DNA of 13,354 bases from contig JANXTJ010000281.1 in the NCBI GenBank assembly GCA_025352485.1, positions 1 through 13,354 of the forward strand, read 5' to 3'. Positions 9,348 through 13,354 of this stretch are shown one piece after another (the first letter of the stretch is position 1; each line of letters starts with the position of its first letter). The notes beneath the pieces are model-generated. The model worked only from the letters and a program-made list of their open reading frames with translations, did no database searches and was not told the origin of the DNA. The DNA comes from Salinibacterium sp. (lineage in GTDB: Bacteria > Actinomycetota > Actinomycetes > Actinomycetales > Microbacteriaceae). The translations under genes and the position numbers were made by a program.

Positions 9348-10561
9348 CGGCGACTACCGGCGCTCTCGCCGGGCCCGGGGCCGCCACCGGCCAACGGGTC
9401 ACCACCCCTACTCCTGCGCGCGTGCTACGTCGGGGGCTGTTCTGGATAGCCGCTGCGCTGTTCCTGCTGACAATCGGCGTCATTTCGATCGGCGTGGCCG
9501 GCTCGGGCACGGGCGGAGTTACCCTCTCGTCGACAAACCCGGCGCCCGGCGGGGCGAGGGCAGTCGCCGAGGTTCTGCGACAACACGGCGTGACGGTCAC
9601 CGCCACCGCCTCGCTGCCGCAGACGATTGCCGCGATTACGGACCCGGCAGACACCACACTGTTCATCTCCGACCCTGACCGCTACCTGACCGACGAGCAG
9701 TTTGGCACCGCGACCACCCTTGCGCGCACCGTCGTGCTCGTCGATGCCTCATTCGGCCAGTTGCGCGCCGTCGCCCCTGGCGTCGCGCAAGCCGGTGTCG
9801 TCGGTGCCAGCACGCTGACGGCAGACTGCGCCCTGCCAGCCGTCACGGCGGCGGGCACGGTCTCCGGCGGCGGCGTCGGCTATCGCGTCACCGATGCCAC
9901 CCTGACCACGACCAGCTGCCTGGGCAGCGGCGACCGGGTGTTTTCGCTGGTTCAGGTGCAGAACCCCGGCGGCGATACCCTCACGCTGCTCGGGGCCACC
10001 GATGCCCTCACCAACGACAGGGTCATCGAGAACGGCAACGCCGCGCTCGCGCTCACGCTGCTCGGCGCCCACCGCCACCTGGTCTGGTATCTCCCCACCG
10101 CGGCCGACGTCGGGGCTGCGGATGGCGCAAGCCTTGCCAGCCTCACCCCCGGCTGGGTGATCCCCGGCATGCTGCTCTTGGCGGTTACATTCCTCGCCGC
10201 GGCCGTCTGGCGCGGGCGCCGACTCGGCCCGCTGGTCATCGAGAGGCTGCCCGTCACCGTGCGCGCCAGCGAGACCATGCTCGGCCGCGCGCGACTCTAC
10301 GAGCGGTCATCCGCCCGACTGCGCGCCCTCGATTCGCTGCGCATCGGTGCGATTGGCCGGCTCGGCGCGCAGTGTGGGTTGCCCCGAATCGCGACCGTCG
10401 ATGAGATCGTGGCCGGCGTCGCGGGCCTCACCGGGCGGCAGCCGGGTGCGGTGCGTCGACTGCTGGTCGACGACATCCCGAACTCCGACCGTGACCTCGT
10501 CGCGCTGTCTGATGCCCTACTGGTGCTTGAGCACGACCTCGCCCGCGCGCTCCAGCCGTGA
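9344..10561 (+). CDS. DUF4350 domain membrane protein
   Basis: The 405-residue protein has TM1 at about 27-50 (RRGLFWIAAALFLLTIGVIS). A large outside domain begins with the DUF4350 signature STNPAPGGARAVAEVLRQHG and continues through TLFISDPDRYLTDEQF and RTVVLVDASFGQL. TM2 is at about 270-290 (WVIPGMLLLAVTFLAAAVW). The cytoplasmic tail of about 110 residues is helical and arginine-rich (RARLYERSSARLRALDSLR) and ends in a DDIPNSDRDLVALSDALLVL stretch. The extracellular domain resembles a Rossmann-like or ThuA/GATase-like fold in other annotations of this family, but no catalytic residue can be assigned here. It starts with GTG overlapping the DUF4129 stop and ends 27 bp before moxR. The tail is the likely contact with cytoplasmic partners such as MoxR or DUF58, which is inference from topology. 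Confidence 0.87.
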   Translation: MTATTGALAGPGAATGQRVTTPTPARVLRRGLFWIAAALFLLTIGVISIGVAGSGTGGVTLSSTNPAPGGARAVAEVLRQHGVTVTATASLPQTIAAITDPADTTLFISDPDRYLTDEQFGTATTLARTVVLVDASFGQLRAVAPGVAQAGVVGASTLTADCALPAVTAAGTVSGGGVGYRVTDATLTTTSCLGSGDRVFSLVQVQNPGGDTLTLLGATDALTNDRVIENGNAALALTLLGAHRHLVWYLPTAADVGAADGASLASLTPGWVIPGMLLLAVTFLAAAVWRGRRLGPLVIERLPVTVRASETMLGRARLYERSSARLRALDSLRIGAIGRLGAQCGLPRIATVDEIVAGVAGLTGRQPGAVRRLLVDDIPNSDRDLVALSDALLVLEHDLARALQP

Positions 10562-10588
10562 CGCGACCCGATAAGGAAGAATCGCCCT

Positions 10589-11545
<957 letters not shown>

Positions 11546-11561
11546 TGCGGCGGCGCTAGGG

Positions 11562-12869
11562 ATGGCCGTCTCCGGTTGGTTCGTCAGCCTCGTCGCGCTC
11601 GGCATTTTGCCGATCATCGTGACAGGGGATGCCGCGATGCTTGCGCTCTGGCTTCTCTTCGTCGCGGCGCTCGGCGCCGTCGACCTCGGCCGAGCGGGAT
11701 CACCGCGCGCCGTGCGGTTGGCACGCGAACTTCCGGGTCGGGTGCGCCTCGGCGAGACGGTCGCCGGCACGCTGCTGCTGACCAACACGGGAAACCGTCG
11801 GGTGCGCGGCATCGTGCGCGACGGCTGGCAGCCGTCCGCAGGGGCCACCCCGCGCCGGAGCCCGATCGACCTCCCGGCCGGGGAACGCCGGGCCGTCACG
11901 ACGATGCTCACCCCTTTTCGACGCGGTGAGCGCGCGGCGGCTCAGGTCACCATCCGATCATTCGGGCCGCTTCGCCTGCTCGCCCGCCAGGTAACGTTCG
12001 AGCTGCCCGGCGCGATCTCAGTGCTGCCACCGTTCAATTCGCGCAAACATCTGCCCTCCCGGCTCGCCCGGCTGCGCGAGCTCGACGGTGCCACGAGTGT
12101 TCTCGTGCGCGGCCCAGGCACCGAGTTCGACAGCCTGCGCGACTATGTGCGCGGCGATGACGTGCGCTCTATCGACTGGCGCGCGACCGCCAGGCGCCGG
12201 GATGCAGCCGGCCAGCGCCTCGTCGTGCGCACCTGGCGGCCCGAACGTGACCGACGCGTTGTCATCATCATCGACAGCGGCCGAACCAGCGCCGCCCGCA
12301 TCGACAACGAACCGCGCATCGATACCGCCTTCGAGTCGGCCCTGCTACTCGCAGCCCTCGCCTCGAGCGCGGGCGACCGGATCGACCTCGTCATCTACGA
12401 CCGCAGGGTGCGCGCCCGCGTCCAGGGCGCAACGGGGGCCGAGTTACTCTCCCGGATGGTCACCAGCATGGCGCCCATCGAGCCGGAACTCATCGAGATG
12501 GACTGGGCGGCCGTGCCCGCCCTCGTGCGATCGGTGACCGCGCACCGGGCCCTCGTGGTGCTCGCCACTTCCATCGACGCGCCAGGAGCCTCCCGTGGCC
12601 TGTTGTCGGTGCTGCCTCAGCTCACCCGCAAACACACGGTGGTCGTAGCATCCGTGACCGACCCCACGGTTCTGGATGCCACCGGCACCCGCAGCACTCG
12701 CGAAGAGGTCTACGTGGCCGCCGCCGCCGAGCGCGCGTTACTCGATCAGGCCAGGGTGGCCACGGCGATCCGTCAGCTCGGCGCTGACGTGGTGACGGCC
12801 GCGCCGCAAGACCTGCCGCCCGCCCTTGCCGACACCTACATCGCGTTGAAGGCCGCAGGGCGACTTTAA
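11562..12869 (+). CDS. DUF58 domain protein (vWA-like partner of MoxR)
   Basis: The 435-residue protein has two membrane helices near the N-terminus (about 4-40: SGWFVSLVALGILPIIVTGD, then MLALWLLFVAALGAVDL). A beta-rich segment follows (about 55-160), then the DUF58 signature around residues 185-215: GPGTEFDSLRDYVRGDDVR followed by SIDWRATARR. A vWA-like region begins VVIIIDSGRTSAAR. The metal-site motif is DSGRT rather than DxSxS, so metal binding is doubtful. The frame is open from 11361 inside moxR. I chose the ATG at 11562 because it is the first start after the moxR stop and leads straight into the first helix. The upstream CTAGGG is a weak ribosome binding site, so coupling to moxR is likely. 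It is the last intact gene of the operon. The C-terminus is PALADTYIALKAAGRL. Confidence 0.93.
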   Translation: MAVSGWFVSLVALGILPIIVTGDAAMLALWLLFVAALGAVDLGRAGSPRAVRLARELPGRVRLGETVAGTLLLTNTGNRRVRGIVRDGWQPSAGATPRRSPIDLPAGERRAVTTMLTPFRRGERAAAQVTIRSFGPLRLLARQVTFELPGAISVLPPFNSRKHLPSRLARLRELDGATSVLVRGPGTEFDSLRDYVRGDDVRSIDWRATARRRDAAGQRLVVRTWRPERDRRVVIIIDSGRTSAARIDNEPRIDTAFESALLLAALASSAGDRIDLVIYDRRVRARVQGATGAELLSRMVTSMAPIEPELIEMDWAAVPALVRSVTAHRALVVLATSIDAPGASRGLLSVLPQLTRKHTVVVASVTDPTVLDATGTRSTREEVYVAAAAERALLDQARVATAIRQLGADVVTAAPQDLPPALADTYIALKAAGRL

Positions 12870-12890
12870 ATGAGTGTCGCAAACATCCGG

Positions 12891-13106
12891 TCACGCCCGA
12901 CCTTCAACTCCTGGCGGGAAGCCCAAAAGCTCAAACCACTCATCGATTCCCTCTTCGATCGATTGCCGGTCTCTAATCCAGGGGTAACGACTCAACAACA
13001 CCTCATGGTTGCGTCGTAAACGGCGAGCGAGCACGATCGCACCAGGGCGATCCAGGATGATTTGTACGGATCCTGTGCGTACTTCTGCATAGTTTGTGAT
13101 TCCGCG
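12891..13106 (-). pseudogene. Unidentified 3' gene remnant, no proper start
   Basis: An open frame on the minus strand gives 71 residues, including VQIILDRPGAIVLARRLRRN and ending WFELLGFPPGVEGRA. The charged/aromatic pattern looks like real protein, and the same stretch read on the plus strand looks less so. It is convergent with the DUF58 gene, whose stop is 21 bp away. No ATG, GTG or TTG occurs before an internal GTG at 13034, which would leave only 47 residues. The reading frame is limited upstream by a TGA at 13109-13107. I do not recognise the family. It may be the tail of a decayed gene or a small intact gene starting at 13034. Base composition is visibly less GC-rich than the operon to its left. 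Confidence 0.4.
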
Positions 13107-13250
13107 TCAACGTCGGGTGAATTTTGACCCCTTTTCTAGCTGTCGGATCAGTCGGTAGACCACGATCAGCGGGATCACCCCGACAACACCGAACGACATG
13201 TCGATCAGCTGCCACGCCAACGGGATATGGCGCAGCGTCCCCGCGATGTG
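13107..13250 (-). pseudogene. C-terminal fragment of a membrane protein, truncated by the insertion sequence
   Basis: On the minus strand the frame reads IAGTLRHIPLAWQLIDMSFG, then a membrane segment VVGVIPLIVVYRLIRQLE and a basic end KGSKFTRR before TGA (13109-13107). A hydrophobic helix followed by a positive tail is a normal membrane-protein C-terminus. The frame opens exactly where the insertion sequence end lies (13249): the next codon upstream, inside the element, is TGA. The 5' part of the gene must therefore be missing or beyond the element. The family was not recognised. Confidence 0.5.
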
Positions 13251-13354
13251 TCAAGCCCCGGGTTTGGTGGAGGGTCGGTTAGACCCGTTCCATCGGTGTG
13301 ATGGCCGGGGTGGTGCGGTTCAGGAATTCGTTTTCGACCTCGATGGGTGGTCGG
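13249..13354 (-). mobile_element. End of an IS3-like insertion sequence (rest outside the window)
   Basis: The element end is placed at TGTCAAGCCCCGGG (13249-13262), which starts with TG as IS3-type termini do and lies 16 bases outside the transposase stop codon after a short spacer that includes GGTTTGGTGGAGGGTCGG. The gene-like reading frame to its left stops being open at this same base. The partner inverted repeat and the target duplication are outside the window, so the exact boundary is inferred. Confidence 0.6.
13279..13354 (-). CDS. Transposase C-terminus, IS3-family-like (partial)
   Basis: The minus strand encodes 24 residues before TAA (13281-13279): RPPIEVENEFLN followed by RTTPAITPMERV. 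The RPPxEVE text resembles the end of IS3-family OrfB integrases, where a LGYRxPxEVE motif follows the last catalytic region. The catalytic DDE residues lie outside the window, so neither family nor activity can be confirmed. It is cut by the right edge. Confidence 0.6.
   Translation of the reverse strand, partial: RPPIEVENEFLNRTTPAITPMERV

Noticed and set aside
12870..13019. 49-codon ATG frame starting directly after the DUF58 stop (TAAATG)
   Set aside because: The position is where a SpoIIM-like gene could start, but the product (MSVANIRSRPTFNSW onward) does not resemble SpoIIM and has no membrane segment. It overlaps a more protein-like minus-strand frame.
13003..13254. 83-codon minus-strand frame spanning the IS junction
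   Set aside because: It crosses the element boundary and has a less protein-like composition than the alternative frame encoding a membrane helix over the same bases.

Overview
The window is high-GC chromosomal DNA from an actinobacterium, most likely a member of the Microbacteriaceae or a close relative. The evidence is the mtrA-mtrB-lpqB-comF-hpf-secA gene order, the frequent GTG starts, the strong G/C bias at third codon positions, and protein sequences that read like Microbacteriaceae orthologues. No CRISPR array, tRNA or rRNA was seen.

Left part (1-7381, minus strand). This is the conserved actinobacterial envelope block, transcribed right to left: mtrA (response regulator), mtrB (sensor kinase), lpqB (lipoprotein partner of MtrB), a comF-type phosphoribosyltransferase, long-form hpf (ribosome hibernation factor) and the first ~592 codons of secA (preprotein translocase ATPase), which runs off the left edge. 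mtrA, mtrB and lpqB are tightly packed (4-bp gap, then 8-bp overlap) and should form one operon. comF and hpf follow after gaps of 56-57 bp. secA sits behind a 139-bp gap with a possible hairpin and a weak promoter candidate.

Middle part (7489-12869, plus strand). A five-gene operon diverges from mtrA: a multi-pass membrane protein related to the glycerophosphodiester phosphodiesterase membrane domain, a DUF4129 protein, a DUF4350 protein, a MoxR-family AAA+ ATPase and a DUF58 protein. The first three are coupled by 4-bp GTGA overlaps. MoxR plus DUF58 is a widespread ATPase/vWA-like pairing whose job is poorly defined. Here the membrane partners and the shared intergenic region with mtrAB point to envelope assembly or stress. 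A 10-bp-arm dyad lies in the divergent intergenic region.

Right part (12870-13354). The conserved operon stops abruptly after DUF58. Instead of the SpoIIM-like and RDD genes I would expect, there is a lower-GC stretch with two gene remnants on the minus strand. The first is an unidentified 3' fragment ending at 12891. The second is the C-terminus of a membrane protein, cut at 13249 by the end of an insertion sequence. The last ~75 bases encode the C-terminus of an IS3-like transposase. This looks like an IS-mediated rearrangement scar at the end of a core operon.
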